Of a DNA stretch of 64,000 nt, positions 44,467-57,059 are shown piece after piece. Both the position numbers and the translations under genes were made by a program. The DNA is from Gnetum montanum. Lineage: Eukaryota; Streptophyta; Gnetopsida; Gnetales; Gnetaceae. Positions within the stretch are counted from its first letter, which is position 1, and the number at the start of each line of letters is the position of its first letter. Location of the stretch: assembly GCA_015680685.1 (NCBI GenBank), contig MNCI01006063.1:245453-309452 (forward strand). The letters run 5' to 3'. The notes under the pieces were generated by a model. The model did not search any database and was not told where the DNA came from. It saw only the letters and a list, made by a program, of their open reading frames with translations.

Positions 44467-45345
44467 TGATGAGTGGCGAGGTACCCCTACACTCAACCAT
44501 ACGAATACGAGCGTAGCACACACGATCTGGTCAAACTCCGTAGACTAAATTCCTACACACCCCATGGAACACTTAGGGTTAATCATTCATTGTCTTCCCA
44601 GACTTACTTGTAGTTGTCACATTGTATGGTTAAGTAAGTCTGAGGTATATGCTTTTTATAGCTTTTTATGTTTTATCTCCTATGCTATTGAGGTGAAGGG
44701 TTGAGAAACTAATTACTAACTCTAACTAATGAACTGAGTCTAAATTACCTAGTGTTAGCATCCATTCCCACTTACTGTACACACCCTGAACTGATGCAAC
44801 CATGGCTACCAAATGCTAATCGTTGCTGGGATCACCATGTGTAACGCACGTGCTCGAAGTGGTCGTACTGAGGCACTTAACTAGGAGGAAAGGGTTGAGA
44901 GAATCTAATCTTGCCTAAGTGCAATGAGAATCCATTCCTTGATTATCTGTACACATCCTTAAATGCTTGTAATCAAGTCGTACTCATTCTGCATTACTAG
45001 GAGATAAGGGTGAGAGAGAAATCAATAAATAACATTAAATAAAATCCTATTCCATGCATTGCAAGGTTTATCCAGGAAGTTCATCTTTATTTCCGTACAC
45101 AACTTGTGTTCAGGTACAATGTTGCTCGAATAAAGATCCATTCACTTTAGGACTCCTACTGCAAGAACATGAAAAATATTCTATCTCTGGAGTGATCAAT
45201 CTGCCAGAGTTTCCCTATTTCTAGCCTAGGATGAGGAAACAAGGGAGAGCCACCTCTTATTTATAGATATGATAGTGCACCGTGATATTGCGTACGTGAT
45301 ATCGCATGGGATGCAATATCACGGCGACCATGTCACATCTCATCA
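44467..45345 (-). mobile_element. Element E 5' LTR
   Basis: 879 bp with inverted ends TGATGAG...CTCATCA. Collinear with 1-916. Minus-strand TATA box at 45265-45258; degraded GATATCGC words at 45278-45325 in U3. The A integrase starts right after its outer end, so E inserted into A. Confidence 0.85.
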
Positions 45346-46190
45346 ATGGGTATTAGACATCATTGGGCAGATAACACCACCATCTTCAGCAGGACATAGT
45401 TTCATCATCACTGCAACCGAATATTTCACAAAATAGGTAGAAGCTATTCCCCTTAGGAAAACCATGTCTAAACATGTTTGCAATTTCATATTAGAAAACA
45501 TCATGACTCACTTTGGTATCCTAATGATCATAGTCATTGATAATGGACCATAGTTTAACAGTACGGATACTAAAAGATTCTATGAAAGCCTAGGTATTAA
45601 ACACTCATTTTCATCATCACATTACCCACAAAGCAATGGTCAAGTGGATTCTATGAGTAAAACGATCATCATGGTGCTCAAAAAGATGTTGAATCAAAGA
45701 AAGAGACGATGGCATGAGTGGTTAATCTATGCATTATGGGCATACCGAACAATGCATCGAATGTCCACAGGTAAAACACCATATAGCCTTGTATACGGGT
45801 CTGAAGCTATGTTACCTTTGGAGTTATAGGTTCCCTTGTTGTGGATAACACTCTCTAGCCTCTTTGATGAAGATTAGAACAATGAGCTACACATTATTGA
45901 CCTTGACATGGTGGAGGAAGAAAGAGTACGAGCGCTTGATCAAATCGAATGGCACCAGAGAAAATAATGGCGAAGTCATCAACACAATCCACATAAGCAA
46001 CCAATCAAGGAAGGTGACCTAGTTCTCAAGGCAGCTAGTGAACACTCGAACAAATTCTCAACTAACTGGGAAGGGCCTTACTTAATCATCAAGCCATATG
46101 GTAATGGGGCATTTAAACTCGCCGACATGGACGGAAATGAGTTCGCCAATCCTACAAATCACATGTACCTAAAACCATTCTACGTCTGAT
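45346..46190 (+). pseudogene. int: Element A integrase (core and C terminus)
   Basis: Begins at WVLDIIGQI with the first catalytic Asp; the zinc-binding N terminus is lost at the E junction. The second site is VIDNGP-stop-F. The third reads NGQVDSMSK, where the catalytic Glu is replaced by Asp. 45644-45829 is open (LINE-like alternatives excluded by the KKMLNQRKRRWHEWLIYALW block typical of gypsy integrase). The C-terminal LVLKAASEHSNKFSTNWEGP and LADMDGNEFANPTNHMYLKP run to TGA at about 46190. Aligns with B, C and D. Confidence 0.88.
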
Positions 46191-46194
46191 GAGC

Positions 46195-46520
46195 TTAAGA
46201 TACATAACAGTCCTAGCATCACGACCTAAAACTGATACCACAAAATAGTCCTAGAGCTATGACTTAAAAATAGCACCACAAAATGTCCTGGCATTTATGA
46301 TAATAAATTGACACCACAGAGCTGTGTCTGGTATGACACTAAACTGCCATGCTTGTTCATCAGAGTCCACTAAGACTGTAAACTAGCTTTCCTCTTTATA
46401 GTCCACCACGACTATAAACTAGCATTGCACTGTCCACTACGATGATAAACTGGTAACATACAAAGGATTATGATGTGAAACTAATCCATAACAGTTCGCT
46501 AAGACTACAAATTGGTGACA
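46195..46520. repeat. Array of TTAAACT-type words after A integrase
   Basis: About eight units, for example GACCTAAAACTGATACCACA, GTCCACTAAGACTGTAAACT and GTCCACTACGATGATAAACT. Confidence 0.8.
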
Positions 46521-47645
46521 TCATCAACAACCTGGCATCATTTGAAATACATGCTGCTGTAGTTGGCTGTACGTGCTCACCAAAAAACCTACCGCCTGAT
46601 TTTTCACATAGACCTGGACAAAACTAATGCTGTTCAAGATTTTTTTTGCCTTGAAACTCCACATGATGGCTCCTTTCCATCGGCTACATTCAAGTTTAAA
46701 GTGTTTAGCTAACTGAACCATTTGTGGTTTTCTTTTCTCCTTGGAGTTGTGTTGGCAGGATGACATGCTTGAGACATTCGTGCACAGATGCACTTCATCA
46801 TGACGACAAGGTATCACATTCTTCCTGATGCTCATAACTGGGTTAATCAATCCACTCATAAGTACATTCTCGACCCCTAATACATTCCTTATTCCCCATC
46901 ATGTGCCCTCTTCCTGCTTAATTGCATTCCTTGGATACATTGTATCCTACTCACCCAAAGCTCTTGATACACTATTACACACTGTAACTCCCTCAACAGT
47001 TGCAACGAAAAACAAAGTACACAATGCATGACACAAAATACCAGCACTCAAACATGAGCACGGCACAAAAAGCAAGCTCTTTCAAAAAAGACCAAAAAGA
47101 ACAAAAAAGGTCAAAGAGAAAAATGCATAGGAAAGTTCTTCAAGACCCTATTAACATCATAAAAAAAAGACTATTGGCCATTCTCATAAAAGCACTAGGC
47201 GAGAAGGAAATTGTCTTGGAAAAATAGTTACACTTGTATCTCAAAGGGACAATGTTGCACATCATCTCATTATTTTGGATGTTTACAACGGGCCCCATAA
47301 ACACTCTTTAAGAGTCCCATTTCTCCAAAGAATGCACTTCCTATGTCTTGGCTCTGAGTCTGCTGAATGTTGGCTATTGACGAAGGCCAAAGATATAGCT
47401 TGTTCACGTGAGAGCATTCCTATCTCATAATTCCAACGACACTTATAACCCTTGATCATCTTTTGATTTCCCCAGTTACAACTAATCACCTTGCATCTTG
47501 AACTACATTTCCCTCAATCCCATGTACTTTTGAAAACGGTGCAATGACATCTAGCCAAGGGTCGACGGTTAATGCTTGATTCTTGGTTGTTCATGGTGTT
47601 TTGTACTTCTTTGTCGATGCCTCTCGGGTGGATTCTTCTAGATGT
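46521..47645 (+). other. Element A 3' untranslated region
   Basis: No coding frame. The block at 46738-46802 (CTCCTTGGAGTTGTGTTGGC, then AGGATGACA and CAGATGCACTTCATCATGAC) is shared with C and D. 47600-47645 has the pre-polypurine stretch TTCTTTGTCGATGCCTCTCG. Confidence 0.65.
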
Positions 47646-47662
47646 CAACAAAGAGGGGCCAA
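47646..47662 (+). other. Polypurine tract of element A
   Basis: CAACAAAGAGGGGCCAA, then the LTR start TGAAACAACAC. Identical to the C tract. Confidence 0.85.
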
Positions 47663-47939
47663 TGAAACAACACAAAATTTCATCTTAGACACTTTGAAAA
47701 AAGAATGACTTAAGCCCTTTTCAACATTCAAGAGGCAAAACTTAACTAAGGCATGGAACTCACACCCAGCTTGTTTAAGATAGCTTGCCTTGAACGTGAC
47801 CAACCCTGACAGCTTCCAAATCAGGTCAAAATGATCCTAATTTGAATGGGCAAGGCCCCCTCAGGGCCCATTGATGGCCACCCCAAGTTTCAGCATTCAA
47901 AACCCAAGATTTCAAGTCAAAATTGCACAAATCTTGTTA

Positions 47940-48610
47940 CTTACACTGAGGTCACACCCAGGTCACACTGGCAGTGTGAGTCCAGCATGAGTCTAGCTTG
48001 AGTAACCCAAAAAAGCCCCAAAACAGTGTTAAAATAGCCTGATTTTGAGGGTACAAGGCCCCCTCAAGGTCCACTAATGATTGCTCCAGGTCCCAACCCT
48101 CAGAATTCTGATTTTGGGCCTAAAAATACACCATTTTTAGCACTCACACCTAGGTCACGCTGGAGTCATGCCCAGCTCACGCTGGCAGCGTGAGTCCAGC
48201 ATGAGTTGCTAAAATGACCCAGATCAAGGCATAAACAGGCTCAAAATCTACATGCAAATTTTTCCCAAGGCTAGGAAGTAGTTACCCTTGAAAGATAGGT
48301 CTCAAAAAATCAAGATTTGGTGTGAAATGTACCATCTCAGCTTGCTCATGCCCAGGTCACGCTGGGGTCATGCTGACAACGTGAGCCCAGCGTGAGCTGC
48401 CAAGAGTGGCCCAAATTTAAGTACATATAGGCTCAAATTAAACATACAGGATGTCCTCTAGGTCAGGTAGTAGGTACACTTCAAAAACAATTCTTAAAGG
48501 TGGAATTTCGACACAAAACACATCATTTTTGGTTGTGCACACTGAGGTCATGCTGAGGTCACACTAGCAGCATGACCCTAGCATGAGCACTAGTCACGAC
48601 CAAGCAAAAG
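47940..48610. repeat. U3 array of CTCACGCTGGCAGCGTGAG words (A LTR)
   Basis: Clusters of inverted CACGCTGG / CAGCGTGAG words appear four times, each as 'ggtcacactggcagtgtgag'-like blocks followed by TCCAGCATGAGT, about 180-200 bp apart. Confidence 0.8.
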
Positions 48611-48979
48611 CACTTTAGACACACGCTGAGGGCACACCAGGATAAGATAAATGCATGTTGGTGACCTTAGTAAAGAAAAACATTTCCAGCAGCAACCAGG
48701 TCACAAATTTAGAAATTCCAAGCGAGCTAGAGGCAAATGCTCTTATTGTACATTATCAGCCATTGTAAAATTTTCACGTTTTTGAGCTGGTCAGGCTCTT
48801 ACGCTACAAATTGTACATGGGAGTAAGCTAGCTTGTGCAAGCTAAAACAGATTGTAAGATATAGTGTATCCAGTCTAGAATGTAGTCTGCCTATGTACAC
48901 CTGTCACACGATTCGTTTTTTTCTCATCTCACAACCATTGACCTCATTCACAAATCCTACTCTTGAGCCTAGAAAAATG

Positions 48980-48986
48980 TATAAAT
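48980..48986 (+). promoter_or_regulatory. TATA box in the A 3' LTR
   Basis: TATAAATACC, in the same relation to the U3 array as in B. Confidence 0.55.
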
Positions 48987-49411
48987 ACCATGTTCATTGA
49001 CATAAACGGGGTTGGAAATTTTTGCAAAAAGGATGACCCAAAGAGCATTGACTGGAAAACTTGGATGCTCGAGCACACGCGATCCCTAGCACTTGAGCAT
49101 CTGCAAATGCTTCATCCTTCATCCCGGGGCTTAATGCTTGACCTACCATCTACACACGTAGCTGCGTTTTGACCAGTGAACTTTATTCTCTAAATTAATA
49201 CAATAGAATCTTTTGCTTTCCATTACACTATTTACATTATTCTTGTTCATTGTTTACATTTACATCATTCTGTTCTGTTCTTAAGTTACATATGAGCTCT
49301 ATTTACATATTTCGTGTTACGTTTGCTATGATAACCCCAGCACAAGCCATAGCTTATGCTTGGGGAAGTCCTTGATTGATTTGAATGTAGAACATCCAAG
49401 GCACTCTGCCT

Positions 49412-49700
49412 TCAGTTTTCTAGCTTGCCCTCACATGAAGGAAGGGTCATCTGTATGTCTCCAAAGATCTTTCGACGCTCGTTTTCCTCCAGCCTTACAT
49501 CGATGCTTTTGGATGGTACAATAGCCATGCACACCCTCCCTACCATAGCGGCTAAAATGGTTGATGGTGATGACGGTCCATACCATGGTAGGTCACCAAT
49601 GTCCAAACAAAGAAAAAATAGCAAAAAAGGGAAGAGTGTAGTTGGGGTACCTAGTCGATAGTGGCATCCTCCTCTCCTCCATGCATGCCTGTGGTAGGTG
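49412..49700 (-). pseudogene. Possible antisense-gene remnant of element D
   Basis: The minus strand has an open segment with RLEENERRKIFGDIQMTLPS, resembling SEEEILRWLKFGLGES of C exon 7, followed by CTTCAT-GTGAGG as a donor would appear. The position before RT is right. The splice phase does not agree with the other copies, so the identification is tentative. Confidence 0.4.
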
Positions 49701-50139
49701 GCCTAGTGCCTATTCTCCCCCATCCACATTCACCAGCCCAGGAAGTAGGCATCCACTTCACTGCATCATCTTAGTAGCAACTATGCTCTTCACTGGCAAT
49801 GTCCTCCAACAACAAGTCTACTTGAAAATTTGCATTTTGTAACTTTGAGAGTGATAGACTTACCCATGGTAAAATGCACTTTTATAATCCTAGGACCACT
49901 TAATAACTTACCAACCCCAAGACTAGCTCAACATTATTTGTGCAATGGAGAGTGTAGTTGGATGGGAGCTTAGTTAGGTGAGAGTGTAGTCACCTAGACA
50001 TAGAAAAAATTTTCAACTTTTCTCATAGTCCAATGACTTAGAAAAAATTTCAATTCTTCTCACTACCTAGTAAATGCTTAGGCTAATGTCACTTCTCAAG
50101 TGCACCAATCCCAGCCTGAAACAATGCATCTAGCACATT

Positions 50140-50235
50140 TACAATCTGCTAAGACCTTAAACTAGCACTTCATGGTCTGCTAAGACCTTAAATTGGCACT
50201 CATGGCCTGTCAAGGCCTGAAACCTGCACAAACAC
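50140..50235. repeat. TTAAACT-type units before D RT
   Basis: Three units: TCTGCTAAGACCTTAAACTA, GTCTGCTAAGACCTTAAATT, GGCCTGTCAAGGCCTGAAAC. Confidence 0.75.
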
Positions 50236-50354
50236 ACTTACTTTATTTACATGTGCATACTTAGGAAAAAATTTTATTGCATTGTTTTCTTTCTAGTTGT
50301 GCATATTGAATTTATTAAGATAGGTGTAGCTTGATGTTTTTTGGTTGATTTTAT

Positions 50355-51900
50355 AGGATTTTCATAAGAATACAACATGACTACATATGAGCATATTCAC
50401 TTACCTCTGGTACTCACCAAGTCCCATGGTGATCTCACATGATGCATCGATCCACAATGCCTAGACCTTGAGCCCATGGCCTATGATGAATACATAACAT
50501 ATATACAAACACCACTAGATTGGCCCAACCATATATTTAAGGCTCTAAATCAAGAGGTAGGTGATGTTACTAAGGGTCCCCTTATTGAAATTCCTGTATC
50601 AACACCTAGTGACGAGGCAAAGGCATTGAAGCTTAGTTCCTTATTAGAACCTCAACTTGTCCAAAACATCACTAAAGTGCTCAACAATAACATTAAGGAA
50701 TTCACATGGTGTTACGAAGATATGCCATGCCTAAATCCTTATGTAGTCCAACATAACATTATCCTTGATCCTAGCATTAATCCAATCAAGTAGAAATCAT
50801 GTAACGTTAGGCCTAAGGTGACATTGGTAATCTGTGATGAAATCACCAAGTCCTACAAAGCTAGTTTCATCCAAGCCATTGATTATGTAGATTGGGTCTC
50901 CAACATCGTGGTTGTGCAAAAGAAAAATAGAAGTATATGCACTTTCATAGACTTCTAGAACTTGAATAAGGCCACCATTAAAGATGATTTCCCATTGTCT
51001 AATATTGATCAACTGGTCGATACCATGACTGGTCATGCCTTGTTATCCTTCATGGATGGGTTCTTGGGCTACAACTAGATTCAGATCAACCTAGAGCACC
51101 AACTCAGTAGAACCTCTATGATCCCTTGGGATACATTCTATTACATCATGATGCCTTTAGGACTTAAGGACGTAGGAGAAACTTATCAACATGCAATAAC
51201 TTACATCTTCAGTGACTGCATGTTAGGTTTGCTCAATGATTACATAGAAAATATTGTAGTTAAGTCCAAAGTAGCTCACAACCATGTAGATGATTTGGAC
51301 CTAGTACTCAAACATAGTTTAAAATAAAAACTTAGGTTGAAACCTAAGAAATACATTTTTGACATCAAAATGGATTGGATGCTTAGTTTTGTAATATCCA
51401 AAGTAGGCATACGCATAGACCCCAATAAGGTTAAGGCCATAACCAACTTAGCACCACCAGCTAACCTTAAGGAGATACAAGGGTTATAAGGTATATTGTA
51501 ATTTATATATAGGTTTAACACACGAATAATTGATAATTTTTAGCCAATGCAACATTTTCTCAAAAAGGGAGTCCACTTTGAGTGAACAGTTCAATGCTAA
51601 GAGACATTCGACAATCTTAAATAGGAGTTGGCTCAACTTCCAACAGTTTACCCTTCTTAAGGAGATAAACCCTTCTACATCTACCTTGCTACTTCTAACA
51701 TGTCTATCACCTCTCTACTTTTCCAAAGGTGGGATGATGGAACAGAGATCCTAATATACTACTTAAGCCATGCATTAGTTACCCATGAAGCAAAATATAA
51801 TGATGTGGAAAAGAATTGCCTTGCTTTAGTCTTCACAGTTAAGAAGTGGAGGCACTATCTTTTTTGCAGTCAAGTCAACATCATTTACAAGAGGAATGTA
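50355..51900 (+). pseudogene. rt: Element D reverse transcriptase
   Basis: Follows an acceptor-like TTTTATAG. Collinear with B: EVGDVTKGPLIEIP, DYVDWVSNIVVVQKK, IKDDFPLSNIDQLVDT, SFMDGFLGYN. The catalytic YVDD is YIEN here (51241-51252), so both Asp residues are lost. Many stops. Confidence 0.85.
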
Positions 51901-52800
51901 CTCTGAGCAATTACAAAAAAAAATTACAAGAGTAGTCATATTGCATGATGGAAGGTAATAACAGTGTAGTTTGAGCTACACTATGTTGCACAAGTCTCAA
52001 CAAAAGGTCAAGCTATAGCCACATAACTCATAGCTTCACCCATCAACAATCAAGCAACGATTAATTTGAAATTCCTAGATGAGCATGTTAGTAGCATTAG
52101 TCAAGTGCCTAACAACTTCAAGGCACTCCTACACTTTGATGGGGCTTCAACCTCTCAAGGGGGTAGCATCGCTGCATTATCACATTGCCCTTTGAAGAGA
52201 TTTAACCTTTCACATATCATTTTGCATTTCCTTGTATTAACAATATGTTAGAGTATGAGGGTCTCCTCAAAGGTATCTAGTTCATGATCTAGGAATCCAA
52301 AACATAGCAATCTAAGGTGACTTTTAGTTAGTGATAAACCAAGTTACAAAGGTCTACACTTATAAAGCCTAACATTTACAACCTTATTATGACTTGGTGA
52401 AGCACTTGCTTAAATAGTTTGCAACCATTGATGTCCAATACATCCCCAGGAACAAAAATGCCATAGCTGATGCCTTAGCTACATTAGCCTTAAGCATTGA
52501 ACCAAACATGTTTTGCACATTGCCCACCTCGGTGGTGGATTACACTATGCCTATCATGCAAACTGCTACCATTACATCCATAGCCACAGTTAGCACGACC
52601 CATGTAGAGGAATTATATAATGACCTCAAGGCATATCTTCAATAGGGTGAACCTCTGCAAAACCTAATAACTATCCAAAAGGATGTAGTGCATAAGTGAT
52701 CATGGTAGTACGTCATCATGGGAGATAACATGTTATGTTGCAAATCCTACGATGGCATACTGTTAACTTGCATGAACAACAACGAAGCACAAACAATCAT
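51901..52800 (+). pseudogene. rh: Element D RNase H region
   Basis: First segment ends near 51960; the second starts with ALLHFDGASTSQGGSIA (about 52115). A frameshift near 52200 follows, after which fragments of the LxxxQGD and RNKNAIADALATLAL type (52450-52500) can be read in another frame. Confidence 0.7.
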
Positions 52801-53854
52801 TGAATAACTCTACTAGGGACTATGTGAAGGTTACATATCACCCAAGGAAATGGTAGTGAAAATCAAATGCTTAGGCTACTACTAGCCTTACATGGAGCGC
52901 AATTATGTCTCCAAGGTCAAAACATGCAATATTTATCAATGGCATGGAAACTTAATGCATGTGCCACCAACTAAACTACATACAATGTAGATCATGTAGC
53001 TATTCCAATGTTGGGGGTTGAACATCATTGAACCTATAATGCCCAAGTCCTCCATAGGGCATAGCTTTATTATAACTACAACTGATTATTTTACCAAGTT
53101 GGTTAAAGCTATTTCCCTTAGGAAGACAACATTGCAACAGGTTTGCAAATTTGTGCTTGACAACATAGTGATCCATTTTGGTTTACCCATGACCATTGTA
53201 ATAGACAATGGGTCATAATTTAGTAGTGTTGAAACCAAAGCCTTCTACAAGTGCTTTGGTATTAAACATTCCTTCTCATTTCTCTACTACCCATAGGAAA
53301 ATGGCTAAGTAGAGGCCATAAGCAAATTCATCATCAACCTTCTAAAGAAGATGCTCAACAATAGTAAATGATGATGGCATGAGTAATTATTCTATGCACT
53401 CTAGGCCTACTACAAAACACGTAGAAAAACAATAGGTAAGACATCATATAGCCTTATTTATGGATCTAAAGCAAATTTTCCCCTTGAATTGTAGGTTCCA
53501 TCACTTTGTGTGATCCTCTCGAGCTTCATTAATGATGCTTAGAATGATGAGTTAAGAACTATGGACCTCAACTCTATAGAGGAGGAGCACATGCAGACAC
53601 TTGATCGCATCGAATGGTACCAAGAAAAGTAAAAGCAAAAGCACCACCATAATTAGCATCAACACCTAATCAAGAAAGGGGACCTAGTCCTCAAGGCCAT
53701 TCACAAACCTGTGAACAAATTCTCAGCCAACTAAGAAGGGCCTTTCTTGGTCCCCAAGGCTTATGACAATGGAACATTCATGCTTGCTAATCAAGATGGC
53801 AATGTGTTTGTCAATTTGGTCAATCATTTGTACTTGAAACCTTACTATGTCTAG
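52801..53854 (+). pseudogene. int: Element D integrase
   Basis: GHSFIITTTDYFTKLVKAIS, TIVIDNGS-stop-FSSV and the C-terminal LVLKAIHKPVNKFSAN ... NHLYLKPYYV ending at TAG 53852-53854. More than a dozen stops; the first catalytic position reads N in LNIIEP. Confidence 0.8.
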
Positions 53855-53884
53855 TATGCAACACCACATCTCAATGAAGCAATG

Positions 53885-54345
53885 TAAGTATAAGTCCACT
53901 ATGACTATAAACTAGCATAGAAAGTCTACTATGATGTTAAATTGGCAAAGCATCTATCTGCTATGACATTAAACTAGCAAAGCATTCATCTACTATGACA
54001 TTAAATTGGCAAAGCATCAATCCACTATGACATTAAATTGGCATCCAAACCTCATAGTCCACTATCACTATAAAATAGCATAGCAAATTTTCCATGGCTA
54101 TAAATTGGCATAGACTATCTACTACGATGGTAAACTAGCACAGCTCATCCTTGGGACATGATGGTAAATTAACATAACAGCACATCCACTATGATGTTAA
54201 ACTAGCATGCAACAGTTTTCTAGGACTATAAACTAGCATGTCATGATTTACTAGGGCCTTAAATTAGGCTCTCGATCTACTAAGACCTTAAACTAGTAGA
54301 GCATACGATCTACCAAGACCTTAAACTAGGTTCATGATCCACCAC
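53885..54345. repeat. Array of TTAAACT-type words after D integrase
   Basis: About twelve units such as GTCCACTATGACTATAAACT and CTATGACATTAAATTGGCAAA, period about 35 bp. Confidence 0.85.
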
Positions 54346-55828
54346 ACATAGTTTTGTAAGTAAGTGAGAGTGAATACTTCCAAATTCACCCATCTCCCCC
54401 CCTTTTATCTACATCTTGTGGATGGGGCAAGGACATTGTAGCCCTAGAATGGATTTCCTTTCGCCAAGAGAGGCCTTTGAAATATTTGCAGCATTACCAC
54501 CCCTTGGCATTTTGTTGATTTTTAAGAGCTTCCATCATCAATGTGTTGTCACATTTTGGCCATCTTATGGAACAGTTTGGCATGATTAAAGGTTTATACA
54601 GTTAGAAGAATTTCAGTTTGTAGAAAAAGAGATATAACATCTAAGGAAAGAAAAATGGTCAGAGAAAGGATGTTATATCCATTATACAAATTATGCACTC
54701 ATTGATGTATTATCCTTTAATTCTTTTCATAAACTAAATTAGTCCCATTCCCTACCTACACATCACAGTGGACATTTTATTTTTGCCTGCTTTACCGTTG
54801 ATACTTCTTGGGGATGCATCTTCCTATGCTTGTACTATGCTGTATTTCAGTTTTTGTTTGAAGTGTGGAAAAGGAGGCAGCTAAATAATCATTTGCAGAG
54901 CTTTCAATGTCATGAATTGGATGTGATTTTTGCAGAGAAAAAAATAAATAATAATAAGAAAAAAATATGCTGCCGAAGGAGTCAGTCTCTCTCAATTTGC
55001 ATATACGGGCTCTCCTGCACCCTCCAACATGGCTTTAGAAATCAGCGGAAAACTTCCTTTTAATGTATTAACTTGAATACACATGGATCCATGGCTGTGG
55101 AGGCTAGAATTGCTATCCATATGGCAATTAGGAATATTCTTGTTCCTGTAGATTCTTTAATTAATTGAAGTTATCCTTGGGAATATATTTCAGTGGCTGT
55201 CGGCTTAACCGACAAGGGTTTCTAGGTTTGAATTTTACAGTGCAAAGTGGGGCTCTCTGGCCAATCTGGATTACTGTATGCATGTGCAGAAAAGTCTGGT
55301 ATGATTACTAGCACCGTTGTTTGATCCACGGGCTGCGTGGCTGCAACACAAACCCACGTTTCCCTTTCTGCAATGACGAATTTATGGAGGAATGCTTGGT
55401 GCCTATTGTTGTTGTTGTGCATCAATGGCGAAAAATTGAAGGAGAAGCACAAAAAATGAAGGCAGCACTGACCACGTCGTCAGAATGGAGGTCTGGCAGA
55501 GACTGATGCGTGAAAACACACAAGATTTTAAGACATATCTACGTTTCCGCTCACCACCGTGACTCATAATACTTTGTTGTAGGGATTCTTCCGTTGCAGC
55601 CTCATCAAGCAAACTTGGTTTTCCTAAGAACGCATTTAAAAAATAATTTTAGGTGATAATCACAAATGACATCTGTTCCTAGAACCTGCAATCCGAAACA
55701 GCAGCCGTGCCCGACGCCGATGCATTCGTTATCGTCATACCGATCCACTGAACGCAACAACGGAGACACAAAGGCACACTAAGACAAGTGTATAACCAAA
55801 TCCGCAGAGCAAGAGATATTTTAACTAA
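54346..55828. other. No recognisable feature
   Basis: Short frames only on both strands, none resembling a known element or gene. It interrupts the 3' UTR of D, whose homology with A resumes near 57640. Confidence 0.4.
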
Positions 55829-56480
55829 TGTTGGAGTTGTAGTTTACTCTATCGCTGAAACTTACCTTTAATTTAATTATTCCAAGTCTTAAAACATTAT
55901 TTTTCCAACATTATTATATATATAAGTTACTACTCATAAAATATTTGCAATATTAATGTTAAAATATTTGTAAAATATTAATGTTAAAATATTTGTAATG
56001 TTACATTACAATATTATATAAAATTTATAATATTTACAAATATTAATATTAGCATAAATTCCTCCTAACTTTATGTATAAGTTCCTAATTACATAACTTC
56101 CTCCTAACTAGATGGGTAAGTTGTAACCTCTTTACTTGGGAGAAAAGTTAGCTAGGATATTTTGGAATGTAACTACCTTATGAACCTTATAAAAAGGCTT
56201 CAGGGGTAAGAAGATGGGGACATCATACATTGGAGGACACACTTGATACCTCACAATTTGGGAAGGCTACTAGCTAGTACTTGGGCTCTCACTTGGAGAC
56301 ACACTTTGAGTCTTGGGAGAAGAGCATTTGTACAAAGAAAGCGTGAAAGATTGCTTGTAAGATGACTTGCTAAAGAAAATATTTCAGCCTCTTTGTCATA
56401 GTCCTGTGAGTTATGTTTTATTTATTTTTTGTTTAAATTGTTTAGCTAGTGGTTTAGATAGTATCATCCTTGGCAAGTAA
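55829..56480 (+). mobile_element. Possible solo LTR, AT-rich, of another retrotransposon
   Basis: Starts TGTTGGAGTTG, a form common for copia LTRs. It has an AT-rich body with repeated AATATTAATGTTAAAATATT words (55930-56060), then CCTTATAAAAAGGCTTCAG as a TATA box near 56186. The right end runs towards the assembly gap; no partner LTR is visible. Confidence 0.3.
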
Positions 56481-56504
56481 TTTTGGGATTTTTAGATTGC
56501 TCTT

Positions 56505-56753
56505 NNNNNNNNNNNNNNNNNNNNNNNNNNNNNNNNNNNNNNNNNNNNNNNNNNNNNNNNNNNNNNNNNNNNNNNNNNNNNNNNNNNNNNNNNNNNNNNN
56601 NNNNNNNNNNNNNNNNNNNNNNNNNNNNNNNNNNNNNNNNNNNNNNNNNNNNNNNNNNNNNNNNNNNNNNNNNNNNNNNNNNNNNNNNNNNNNNNNNNNN
56701 NNNNNNNNNNNNNNNNNNNNNNNNNNNNNNNNNNNNNNNNNNNNNNNNNNNNN
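56505..56753. other. Assembly gap (249 N)
   Basis: Run of N. Open frames drawn through it are artefacts. Single N also at 60531 and 63964. Confidence 1.
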
Positions 56754-57059
56754 GTTTAAATATTTGAGGTCTTAATACAAATCTGCTTCCTTTTCTGTCT
56801 ATTTCCATTGAATCTTGCTCTATTTCTAGTTTTCTTGTGGAACTATCTCTTTCTCTGGGGAAAATTAGAAGTAGATTCACGAAGTTGTGCTCAAATGTTT
56901 TTGCAAAATATTATTTGTTACAAGTAGGTATTATAAGGACCGCGTACACTAGGCAATTGAACAAAATAGGAACTCTCAAAAACTCACAGTACTTGGCAAA
57001 GTTGGCTGAATCTCTTTAAGATAAGTCATCTATAGTTTACATATAACGCAATTGTTTCA

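Larger units (their letters stand above)
41680..45345 (-). mobile_element. Element E: minus-strand gypsy element, 3' part missing
   Basis: 5' LTR 45345-44467, tRNA-Asp-type primer site 44466-44449, gag-like region 43943-42900, proline-rich linker, protease 42300-41912. No RT, integrase or 3' LTR follows on its left. It adjoins the A integrase on the right. The primer site and short gag fit an Athila-like or other non-Tat gypsy group, but the lineage is not certain. Confidence 0.7.
917..49200 (+). mobile_element. Element A: old Tat/Ogre-like Ty3/gypsy retrotransposon, interrupted by B, C and E
   Basis: The pieces are collinear: gag 940-2572, protease 2788-3422 continuing at 18792-19266, antisense gene 39327-36874 continuing at 22418-19784, integrase 45346-46190, polypurine tract 47646-47662 and 3' LTR from 47663. 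Both breaks, at B and at C, rejoin exactly at their 5-bp target duplications. No RT or RNase H of A is visible between 39.9 and 45.3 kb, where element E now lies. The 5' LTR is not in the window. The right boundary of the 3' LTR with element D is approximate. Confidence 0.8.
47663..49200 (+). mobile_element. Element A 3' LTR (right end approximate)
   Basis: Starts TGAAACAACACAAAATTTC after the polypurine tract. U3 (47940-48610) carries CTCACGCTGG / CAGCGTGAG words. TATA box at 48980-48986. A 5' partner is not in the window and the 3' end cannot be fixed, because element D follows without a recognisable junction. Confidence 0.75.

Noticed and set aside
54792-55612. Possible host gene between D integrase and the gap
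   Set aside because: Only short frames on both strands, no domain, no consistent splice pattern.
56464-56880. Long open frames across 56505-56753
   Set aside because: They run through a block of N and have no meaning.
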